A stretch of DNA of 41,940 nt, from NCBI GenBank assembly GCA_001792895.1, contig MARA01000090.1, positions 1-41,940 of the forward strand. Direction: 5' to 3'. Origin of the DNA: Lentinus brumalis. Its lineage: Eukaryota > Basidiomycota > Agaricomycetes > Polyporales > Polyporaceae. How positions within the stretch are numbered: the first letter of the stretch is position 1; each line of letters opens with the position of its first letter. Positions 29,669-39,534 of the stretch are shown here, piece by piece. Made by a program: the position numbers and the translations under genes. The notes beneath the pieces are model-generated. The model ran no database searches. It was not told the DNA's origin and saw only the letters and a program-made list of their open reading frames with translations.

Positions 29669-31636
29669 TTGTCGTTACCTTCGCTGGCAGGAATCGTCGT
29701 ACCTAAAAGACGATTCTCTTCGTTCCTCATCGATCGTAATTTGCGTCACACCGGGGTGTTCCAGGGGGTTTCTGAGAAGGTTCTTCACGGCATGGCGTTG
29801 GGCTTCTTGACTGCTGGCGCCACCCGCGATGGCAAGCACGACGTCCAGCTCCAGCGTTTCCACCCCTCTACTCCGTAGTCAACAAAGACCCCGTCCTCAA
29901 ATGGCGTGATGGCCTTGACAACTTGGTTCTTGAGGCAGTCTACGACCATGTGAGTACGTCAGGTTTACCAAGTAGTTGCACGCTGACCTCCTCTCTAGCT
30001 GACTATCATGGACCGTGCAGGCGGCGGCGCATCCTTCCTTCTCCGTTGCGAAGGCACACGCGTTCCGAATACATCGGCAATCCCGGAGGAAGCCAAGATG
30101 GAGGCGTACATCCCTACTGTCCTCGTCAAGGAGCACCCCGAGGTTGGGTCGCACTTGCGCGTATGGCACAGTACTTCGCCGAGAAGGTCGCCGTGCCTGA
30201 GATGCGCCGCTGGGACAAGGCCAGCAATGTCACATCTTGGGGCAAGACCAACGCCACCACGATACTCAGCTACCGCAGCGCCGGCCGGCCGATAGTACCG
30301 GATGCAGGCTCGCCAGCCTGGGTCTTCTACGGCCGAGCCCCCGGCGAGCTTGAGACGCTCCTGGCTGGGATTTACTCCCCCGGAGACCAGCTCCCTGGCA
30401 CCGCGCCTGCCCCTCAGCCTGCTGCCGCGCCTGCCCCTCAGCCTGCTGCCGCGCCTGCCCCTCAGCGTGCCGCTGCTACCCCAAGCCCACCGCCGCTACT
30501 CCTCAGCGCGCCACCACTACTCCTCAGCACGCCGTCGCTACTTCTCAGCGCGCCGCCGCTACTCATCAGCGCACCACCCCTACTGTCCGGTGTGCCGCCC
30601 CTACTCCTCAGCGCATCACCGCTGCATCTCAGCATGTCGTCACCGACTCTCAGCGTGCCATTCAGCAGCGCGATACTGAGCAATGCGAAGAGGGATCCGA
30701 CAACGACACCGACAGGGAGTGGGATCCGGACATGTTCGAGATTGTCGGTGAGTACCCGCCCTGTTTCGATTGTGCAACCGATCTAACGTTGTCACCTCAG
30801 CTGACGGCGATGGCACGTTCTCTCGCATTCGCTCCGAGACTGGGAGTAAGCCCGGTCCCTCGAGCAGGACGCTTGAGAAGCAGAAGCAGCAGGCACCCGA
30901 GGATGGCGGGCGGCGGTCAGTTTCTCCGGACCTCCTCAGCTTGCTCTACCTCCGGATCTCTGAGCTTGAGGAAGCGAAGGCCAGACAGGAGCTCGAGATT
31001 CACCTTCTCCGAGTCAAGCTGCAACACAAGGAAGATAGTAAGTCCCCTCGCTTTATTGTTCTGACTTGAACTAACGACCATCTTGCAGAACGTCGCCAAT
31101 CGACGGAGGATGACTTTGTCTCGCCCATCCTGCCTATCCCTCCAAGCCGTTCCGGGACCGCTGACACCTTTGGACATCATGAGCGTAGCACGACGCGTCC
31201 TGCATCACGGGCAGGCTCGTCCACATCGTACGTGTCATCGGTGTCGTCGGTGTCCGCGTCCAGTGCCGCGTCGGGATCGGCTCGGACTTCGAAGAAGACG
31301 TTCTCGCGTCGTCAGGATGCTGTTCGCTCCCCGCCACCGGCCCCTCCGCCGACGGTCCACACGACCAGTCCGCAGCGTGCGTTTGCGCAGCCCCATCGTG
31401 CTCCCTGGTTCATGTTCGGCCCTGCCACTGACGACGTTATCATGAGGGAGTACCTGCCTCGTAGCCTGCACTGCCGTCTGCAGGACATCGCAGACAACTT
31501 CGACCAGAAGGACTGGCCGACGCAGATCTCTCACGCAATCCAGAACTGTCCACCGCAGCTCGCCTACGCGCTCGCGGACGCCATGAGGGCTGACACTCTG
31601 GATGCACTTCGCTTGGAGGAAGAATGTCAGCAGTGA
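29669..31636 (+). CDS. Uncharacterised protein with Pro/Ala/Gln repeats and coiled coil; three apparent frame breaks
   Basis: The start is not resolved and the first exon may begin upstream. Recognisable exons end at 29949, 30747 and 31037 and resume at 29999, 30801 and 31089. The stop is TGA at 31634-31636. The parts in order are a globular N-terminal region (KVLHGMALGFLTAGATRDG, then VLKWRDGLDNLVLEAVYDH), MDRAGGGASFLLR, and MAQYFAEKVAVPEMRRWDK. A low-complexity stretch of PAPQPAA and ATPQRAT units follows, then a Ser/Glu-rich segment, a leucine coiled coil (LLSLLYLRISELEEAKARQ) and a C-terminal helical domain (RSLHCRLQDIADNFDQKDW). The frame is interrupted at 29863-29866, 30146-30148 and 30479-30482, and each time one more base in the C or G run would restore it. 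It may be a young pseudogene or the breaks may be sequence errors. No known family is recognised. Confidence 0.7.
30400..30660 (+). repeat. Degenerate Pro/Ala/Gln-coding repeat
   Basis: The first part repeats CCTGCCCCTCAGCCTGCTGC about three times (21-bp period, coding PAPQPAA). It then grades into diverged CAGCGCGCC-type units of similar size. It lies inside the gene above and includes one of its frame breaks. Confidence 0.75.
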
Positions 31637-32112
31637 GCATGAGGGGAATATTCGTGTTCGGGTGCTGTCGTTGCTGCGGCGTCGTATTCTTGGTCGATCT
31701 GGTATCGTTCGCGTGGTCTCAAAATGTATATTACCTTGCATATCATGGCATCTCAAATGATTCTTCTTGCTTGCCCCATTGACTCGGTTGCGAGGCTTCA
31801 AGTTTATGCTCACGAGTGAGAAGGTACCTAGTAAATTCGACCACCGATGCTTCTACCAAGAGGCAGAACTGCTCTACACGTAAGACTATACCCAACCGCA
31901 AGGGGTTAAGTAGACGGTTTGACACCGTGTGACGTGCATCCCTGCCCATGTCATATACAACCGCCAGGATAGGAGACGCATTGCTACTTGCGTTGTGTGG
32001 TAGGCACCCAGAGCGAAAATACTCCATGTCCCGCGCCCCAAGTAGCGGGCACACCCTCTTTATTTTTTGCCCGCTGTCCAGCGAACTTCTCAACTCCGAG
32101 CCTATCCTTCCC
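31637..32112. other. Intergenic region before the next plus-strand gene
   Basis: 476 bp with no supported exon. The next gene's reading frame is open upstream to 31948, so a longer N-terminus cannot be excluded. The 24-nt motif is absent. Confidence 0.4.
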
Positions 32113-33621
32113 ATGTCGTCGACAGCCTCGGGATCCAACGTCACCGCTACCGTCGTGTATGCACCGACCACCGTGGTGGCCGCTGCGCCCCTCGTCCCTG
32201 CACGGCGGAAAGCTGCCGGTCGAACGACAGAGCAACAGCAAGAGACCAACGCGCGTACAAAGGAGAAGACTGAGGCGATCGGGCAGGAGATGGAGAAGTT
32301 CTACGAATATTGCCAGGCACTCGCTGTCAGGCTTTCCGAGACCTACGGCAACAAGCCCGACTACTACTTGCGACTCATGTTCAGCGGCGGCGCGTCGATG
32401 CAGAAGGCCAGGAAGTCCTCCTCGTTTAACGCGTGGTCGCATCAAATTGCGAAGGAAGCAAATCGAGGTAAGTACTCGTGAACTTGCTTTGATCTTGAAC
32501 AGTACATGACACTGACCTGATGCCTCGACCGTCAGATGCCGAACCCGGCGAGGCGACCTCGCTGCTAGACCTCCAGCGAGAGCACATCGATGAGTACCAC
32601 GCACTCTCAGACACCCAGAAGCGAGAGCTTGCCGTGTCGTTCGAGGATGAACGCAACTCTCGCAAGATGGGAACACGGGTGAATCCACGAGGACGTACTG
32701 CAGACGTCAACAACACATGTGCGAAGGTCGAGGAAATGGTAAGAGTGACCTTGCGATATCTGATTGGGACTGGATCTCACCGTCTTCGTGCAGCTCATCG
32801 CCTTGAAGTGTCGAGTCGGTGTCGACGGCTTCTATTGCCTCTTCAAGAACAACTCGGAGTTCGCGCTTCGCCCTCGATGGTTCTTCACATCCCCACAACT
32901 CAACAGATACCTCACGGGTACAATCAAGAAGTGGGACGTTGAAGCCATCGGTGGGCAAGGCGAGGCGTTCGCCATTGCTGGTTGCGACCTCATGGGTATG
33001 TACTAGATATTCCTAGTTGGTCTAGTGGATAGACGACTGACACAAGGACATGCCGTAGCCTTTCTTCGCAACTCCAAGGCCCGTGCTGATTGGCTCAAGG
33101 GCGAGATTCGGGAGAAGATTACTACTTTGCTCGGTGAGTGAGCGGCCGCCGCTGCTTATTGTCGATTTTACAAGAACTAACCACATTTCGCAGTCAAAGC
33201 AAGCGGCAACAAGAATGCCGTGATGCAGTACAAGTCCTACGAGAAGGATATCGTGCTGCACTATTCTATCGAGCTGGTGGGTTGGACGCACGAGGTATTC
33301 GCTTGCCCGAGCAGTCTCCCCGCTACCATTGAGCCCCTCAAGAAACTCCTCGACGCCCTTGACGAAGGAAAGTGCTATTTCCAACGCCTCGACAAGGCTC
33401 AGCTTGCAGCACGGCAGCGCGAGTTCGATCGCAAGGTCGCTGAAGGTGCTGTCGCTCCACGGAAGGCACGCTCGGACAAGGGCCAAAAGCGTGGTACTTA
33501 TCGCCGTCGCAAGGCGACCGACGTGAACGATGATGACGACGACGACGAGGCCGGCGGCGCCCGACGGAAGAAGCGCGCCCGGGTCGAGGATAGCGGCAAC
33601 ACCTCTCCTGTGGAGGACTGA
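32113..33621 (+). CDS. Uncharacterised five-exon nuclear-type protein (420 aa)
   Basis: The exons are 32113-32467, 32536-32738, 32794-32995, 33059-33133 and 33194-33621. They sum to 421 codons with all phases correct. The N-terminus is low-complexity, followed by a helical region (EKFYEYCQALAVRLSETYG) and NAWSHQIAKEAN. The centre contains LIALKCRVGVDGFYCLFKN and WFFTSPQLNRYL. The last exon carries MQYKSYEKDIVLHYSIELVG with WTHEVF, then a basic KGQKRGTYRRRK stretch, a run of Asp and RRKKRARVED, consistent with nuclear import. From memory, the KSYEKDIV...LVGW signature and the N-terminal NAW motif belong to a repeated, function-unknown family of mushroom genomes. No enzymatic motif is seen. Confidence 0.88.
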
Positions 33622-34403
33622 TGTGTCCTCGAGCCTCTAGACTTATCCCCGTAGTCTGTGCATGTATCTATGTTCAATGAACGGCTTGGACAGTATGTCG
33701 CGTTCGGGCTGATGACAACTTCTGCGGTGACAAGAAGACATTTGCGTCGACGAATCAGATCATCTTACGGCCCGCCATGAAAGGCCGCCGCCGTCCTTGC
33801 ATGGGAATCGAAGCTCTACCATTGCAAGACCGCTGACAGTTTGTGGCCAAAGCCAGGCACACCTGCCATCGCTTGTGCCTCTGTAGATACAACATATTGT
33901 ATGATACTACACTGTTTGTGTACCTTCAACGCAGAACTAATACTACGATCCAGTGCACATGTCTTTGCGGTGTCTGTGCTGTATGTAACAATGTCATGGA
34001 CTGCTGCAGCGACTGCAGCCAGCGTTCGACATGTCTCGACAGCCCGAGGCTGTGAGAAGTTGCGTCGGAACCGATTACCTTCCGGTCTCTCGCTCGCACG
34101 CGGCATTAGAGGTCCTACCTCCCCTCCCGCTCCGTGGATCCCTCCGCCAGTACGCAGTCTATGGCGTGTCCCAGCACCCCATCTATGTGTTCCTTGCAGC
34201 TCAAGGACACTGGGAGGAGATGCTCCAGAGGCGGGCTGAGGAGGAGATGTTGGGAGCCGAGCTTCCCGGACGTAAAAGCTAAAAAGGGTGTTCACGTCAA
34301 CCTTCTATCAGAACTGCAAGAAGTGCAACCGGTACCGTACCTCGTCATGCTTCCCAGACTGAGGAGAGGCGCCATAGCGATAACCCATGGCAACATACAC
34401 CCC

Positions 34404-34470
34404 GGATGCCCCGACGCTCTGACGCCCCGACATCCCGACGCCCCGACACCCGACGCCCCGATACTCGACC
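34404..34470 (+). repeat. GACGCCCC-type microsatellite
   Basis: Imperfect tandem units of 8-10 bp around GACGCCCC, GACATCCC and GACACCC. No coding role is seen. Confidence 0.75.
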
Positions 34471-37400
34471 CCGCGCTTCTGTAGCAGCGACAAGCCTGGC
34501 GATGCGCGACGCTGCATGTCGGGCAGACCGCGGAGAAGGAGGGTATGGCAGGCGGCCAGGAAGGGTGGCGATGACCGCGACAGCGAGCACGCAGCATAGT
34601 CTGTTGTTGGGCGGAGGGGGGGGCGCTTGCGTGGCGGAGGGGAGGGCGCTCTCGGGCGGGGGAGGGCCTGGGAGAGCGCTCTCGGGGACGCAGACTACGC
34701 GACCAAAAACTCAGCTGTAACATAGAAGTGGTTAGAATACTCAAAAGGGAAGGGGGCGCGACTTGCCTCAATAGGGGAACAACAGCGCCGTGAGGCGGGA
34801 AGCCGCCGGAATGCACGAAAGAGGCAGGGGAGACATAAGAAGTATCATTGATAGCAACATACCGGAAGGACAGTAAAAGACTGATCTAATCGTCTAGAGA
34901 TAAGGGAATTGACCAGAGAATTGGCGAAGAGTACGGGGACAGGCTGAGAAGCCTTCGTACTAGAGGCGCAGTTCCGACGGATCAGGCAAGGCTAAGTAGA
35001 GGGCCACCGTGGGAGGCATAGGTGAGTCTGTGGCCCCAGGATGCAAGACATGCACAGCAGACCGCTGTCACCAAGGAGTTGCTAGGCCATTCCGGGGCAC
35101 TTCATCGACCTCCTCAGCCATCCTCCGAATTCCCAGCCGATGGCGGGCCTTGCCAGCTCTCACAGAAGCTCGAGCACGGACGACCGTGTGAACAAGCATT
35201 TAACCACGCGAGGGTACTCGGGATGCGCGCTGATATACTTACGTCAACACAGTACACTCAGGCTGCCATCTTCGAGCGGCCGAGCAAGCGAGACATCCCG
35301 ATCATGCAACGCCTGCCGCATGACGCGATGTTCTTCTGGTCTCCAGGGACCTCGCATTGCGTCCTGCAAGATGCTCGGATGTCTCCGCAACTTGGGCCAA
35401 ATTCTGTCCATAGACAACTGCGCAGACCCGGAGCAGTCTGTATCCGTGAGGGTGGGCGATGTCCGGGACACACCGCGGCCTCGGGCAACCGGTAAGAGCA
35501 GGCAAAGGAGGCCCGGGGCTGTCAGAATTCACAATGCAACTACCAGCCGTTCAGTAACGGGAGACTCATACGCCGACTCAGGTCTCCCGGCGAGCAGCCC
35601 TTCGCAACGTTGTGCATGTGTCAACCTGACTTCGCGAGGGACCCGAGCATGTACGGGTAACGGGAGAACGTGTGAGCTTGGATCATGGCAAGGTTCCCAG
35701 GTGAAAACCTCCACGCTGAGAACATCCGAACGACGCGTAGCAGGATTCTTCCCGGTTATTCACCGCCGGGACCCGTGTGAGAGCAACGCAGCAAACAGCA
35801 CAGTGAACATGCTGCTCTCGCAGAGCCAGCGAGACAGACGTACCAGTGCGGCGGCCGCCTCACGCATGAACCTGTCGCTGGCACGCGACCGTCTCTATTT
35901 CTCGGAGTACGAACGCAAGGTTCTAGTAGCATACAGGCTCGATACCAGTCCGACTTCGCAAGGGAAGTGGGCCTAGCCTCAGTTGCCCTTCGCACTGGGA
36001 TGGACCATGCTATTGCGACAGTCCACAGAAGCACCGATGTCCGGGTATCCATTCCGATGCAATGTCTTCGAGACGACATGTCCGGTAGGTGTACATTGCG
36101 CATCCGAGCGGTACTCGAAGCTCAACACGTTACATGCGACGGTCGAATGTTGCCTTCAATAGGGCCGGTATGGATCCGGGTACCATCTCAGCCCGTCTTG
36201 TAGGCGACAGGTTTACATTGCACATGCCACATGCGAGCCGCACTCGGCGCAGCAAGCACGGCGCCGTGAGCAAAGTCCCTGGGGTTGTCACTGAAGCTAA
36301 CAGGTGTCTCGCGGTTCAAGAACATGGCGAGCGGGGCTCTCGAGAGTCGACGGGACGGTCGCATCGATCCTACATGTACAGACACCGACACGAGACACGA
36401 CGATTATTCAAGGGAGGGAGTGTCAGCGTTCTGTGCTCTGAAGTTCCCCGTGAAGCATTGCGGCTCTCTAGCTGGGGTACCAAGATGTTGAAGAGAAGTA
36501 TACGGCGGAGGGGCAGAGCATCATTCTGGTAAGGATCGTCGAGTACTGAGATTGATGCTGCTGCAGGACGAGGCCAGGACTCTCTCCTCGCATCCAGAGA
36601 GATATCAAGTCCGAAACGAAGCCACAAACTCGGGCCACACCACAGTTTCGCTCGAGTGCCGACAATCTCAATATTTCAAGCAAGTGCTGCCCGAAGTGCG
36701 TAGCACCGGTGGAAACACTCGTCAGAGACGACCGAGCTGGACGCAGCCAGCTTGAACTGTCCTCTGAATCTCTCGGAGCTTCGAAAAAGCGGTGTCTGTA
36801 TTTCCTGTACTCTACCAACAGGACACGACACGGCGAGTCCGACCCCATCCGCACCTCAATCCTCGCCAGCACGACTCAGTCCTGCAGCGCAAACGGCGTC
36901 TTCATCCCATCCCTGCGCACGAGACCGTGTACCCGAGGTCGTCTACCGTTACGGCCGGGAGGAGCGATGCGTGGATCGTGACAGCGCGTACCTGGCCCTG
37001 TGCTGAACATCTGCGCAGTCCCGCCCCGTCGTCCCGTCGTTCGGTCGCCAGAGGTCGAGCATTCTTCCACGTCCGTCCTCCTCTTCGCGTCCGGGCGACG
37101 AACCACGCTCTCATGCGTGGAGAGTCCGAGTTCCCCGTGTCGTCCGAGTTCTCAGTGCAGAATACAGACCTCCGAGGCTCATGGGAGCTGCTTTGCGCGG
37201 CCCTGCGGTCTGCTCGAGTCTGGAGCCTGGAGCCTGGAGGGAACGTACGTCGTACGAAGACAGAGACGGGACGGGGACGGGGACGGGTACTGCAGCGAGC
37301 CTCGAGGCGGCGTCGGCGGCGAGCGAAACAGTACCTGAGGCTGCTACGCGGTGGCCGTGGCTCGTGCGAACTCACGGACACCAGCTCTCCGTTTCCAGGG

Positions 37401-38879
37401 CCTCTGAAGGTTGCGTCGAGCGTGCTCGGGTGCGGTCATGGGGGATGCACCGTACAGCTGCGCGCGAGCTCGGAGAGAAGCTCGATCCGCGGAGTCGCCG
37501 ACTGCTCCGTGCGACCTTCGAGTTCCTCCCGCCCTCTGCACGTGGAGGGACTCAGTGCGCACTGTGTATGCGGACAACTGACGACGGACGGAGCTGAGCG
37601 GCGAGCCCCAGCGCAATGCCGTAGCTGGAGGAGTGAGTGAACTGCCAGCGAGACCTTGCAAGATGCTCGCTTCGACGATCTGCACGGTCGCGTCAGCAAG
37701 ACACTCGAAGCGCAATTCGGGACGGCGAACACGCACGAACCTGAGCGTGCGATGCGTCCGCGCGTCATGCGTGCCTGTCGGTAGATGTGAGGAGCGAGAT
37801 CTCGACCTTCCGGCACGACATCGTTGGCTTCGAGTCTTGTACTTAGATTGACATTTGGTGCTGCCAGCGTGCCGCACAAGTCGGGACGGTGAACACTCGC
37901 CTATGAGCGTGTGGTGAGCTGGACGCATGGTCTGCACCTGCACGATCCCGGGTCAGTAACGCCTTCAAAATTCTGGGCGGGTTGGAGACTTCAGGTGGCG
38001 GCGGTGTTCGGTACTGAAAGAATGAACAATGTCGTCAGCGGGGCCGGCTGCTTCAGAGGCACAGAACCGTGCGCTCTGCCTGGTAGTACCTTCTGATACG
38101 AATCAGCAGTAATTGCCAAAGTGTGCGCTGAATTGTTACTCACTGACGGCGCGATCGGAAGCACTGACCGCATACATCCCGAGCAGGAAACGCGACCGCC
38201 GCAGACGGCGGTACTCGGAAGCACGAAACAGGAAATGCCCTTGCTACGGCGGATGGCCTGGGCGGGTGTAGGCGTGGCATGTTTGCTCGCGGGCACACGG
38301 GCTGAGGGAGATATAAGCTCACAGGTGACGGGGTGGCGACTTAGGTCTCCTTGCCCTCTCCCTCGCCATCTCCCTGCGCCGTCGACCAGCTCCTCCTCCA
38401 CTCACGCCCTCTGTCTCCGGCCGTCGTCGTCGTGTTCTCTGTCTCGGTCACCGCCGCTCACGACACGCGCAAGGGCCGACGCCCTCCGCTCCACACTGGT
38501 GACCTGTCCGACGCGGACGCTCATGGTGAGTAACGCGGCATTAGACAGACAACAGCGGGCAACTGACCGGTCGTACTGCATTCATATGCCAGATTCTCCG
38601 CGTTTGTAGACTCGGGCGTGGACGTACGCGTGGAGGGCGCGAGGTGTGGGCGGGCGGCAGGACGGGAGGATGGGACGCGGGGTAGACACCCGGTGTGTTA
38701 GTCGCGTGTTGTCGAGGCGTGTGGGGCAGACGAGCGCAGTATCGAGTCGCCGGGTGCCAGAGCAGTCATCAGAGTGCGATCGAGTGCGAGCGTAGTGCGT
38801 AGAACAGAGTGTACTTAGAGGTGCCAGGCACGTCATCGGGCCCTGCCGACAAGCGCGGGTCCTGCGAGCGATGACGCAG

Positions 38880-38951
38880 CTGTTTCTGTATAGCACGGGG
38901 CGATCCCTCCTCCCTTGCGCACTCGAGGGAGTCAATCACACGCCGCGCCTC
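38880..38951 (+). repeat. Diverged copy of the sequence upstream of the GH3 gene
   Basis: Shares TGTTTCTGTATA, ACGGGGCGAT, CCCTCCTCCC, CTCGAG, CAATCAC and CACGCCGCGCCTC in the same order with 39435-39530. The downstream copy has small insertions. It is a direct duplication of a short promoter-like segment about 556 bp apart. Confidence 0.75.
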
Positions 38952-39434
38952 AACGGCCATGGCAACTCTGTGGCTGGACATGTAGGATAGGACTTTCCGG
39001 GATACGCCGCTTACAGTACGTCTTCGCGACCTTTGAGCTCACATGCAACTCACATGTCCCAGATGTCCTGCCTCTGATTGTTGTCGGGCGCTGAGCACAG
39101 GTGAGCAGCCTTTGTATCTTAACCCCTTTTCTTCCTGCCGCGTTCCCGAGCACGAAGCAGAGGCGGCAGCTTCTCCCACTCGAGGCATACTGACTTAGTA
39201 TCGCAAAGCCTGGGATCGGTTTGCGCACCTGTCTGTCGGTCTGAGACTCACAAAACTGCACTCATCAGTTCAAACGTCCTATGTGAACGCGTGGGGATCT
39301 CGCCCATGCGTCCGATGCCCAACAGAAGAGGCAGCTGACTGGTCAATCAATCGACTACACCACCAACCGCGGGTACCAACTTCCAAGAGCTAGAAGAGTT
39401 TCGAGTACCTTCGGAGCGCCTCCTTGGGGTGCTC

Positions 39435-39534
39435 TGTTTCTGTATAAGAACGGGAAGCACACGGGGCGATTTCCCTTTACCCCTCCTCCCTGCTCGAGGG
39501 GAACCAATCACATCACACGCCGCGCCTCCCTCAG
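39435..39534 (+). repeat. Second copy of the duplicated segment, adjoining the GH3 coding start
   Basis: Contains the same ordered blocks as the copy at 38880-38951 and runs to the CCCTCAG that precedes the first recognisable GH3 codons. TGTATAAGAA at about 39,440 could be a TATA-like box. Confidence 0.6.

Larger units (their letters stand above)
33622..39534. other. Gene-poor, GC-rich stretch
   Basis: About 5.9 kb in which no ORF shows a recognisable domain, plausible splice structure or protein-like composition. An 83-codon ORF at 34031-34282 (with YVFLAAQGHWEEMLQRRAEE) is the only one with a somewhat natural-looking segment. The larger ORFs near 35.1-36.0 and 36.8-37.6 kb are Arg/Ser-rich and look like chance open frames in GC-rich DNA. 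Small simple repeats occur, such as GGGACG units near 37,265. The right end probably contains the GH3 promoter. Confidence 0.5.

Noticed and set aside
33005..33055. tRNA-like D-arm sequence (TTGGTCTAGTGGATAGACGAC)
   Set aside because: No matching acceptor stem, anticodon loop or T-arm follows, and it lies inside an intron whose splicing is well supported.
8385..33621. KDZ-type transposase expected near a basidiomycete TET/JBP gene
   Set aside because: No reading frame shows a transposase catalytic core or CxC zinc module; every sizeable gene in the interval is otherwise accounted for.
35140..35976. 278-codon plus-strand ORF
   Set aside because: Ser/Arg-rich chance frame in GC-rich DNA, with no motif and no splice context.
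36792..37640. 282-codon plus-strand ORF
   Set aside because: Arg-rich low-complexity translation of GGGACG-type repeats with overlapping open frames on both strands; not gene-like.
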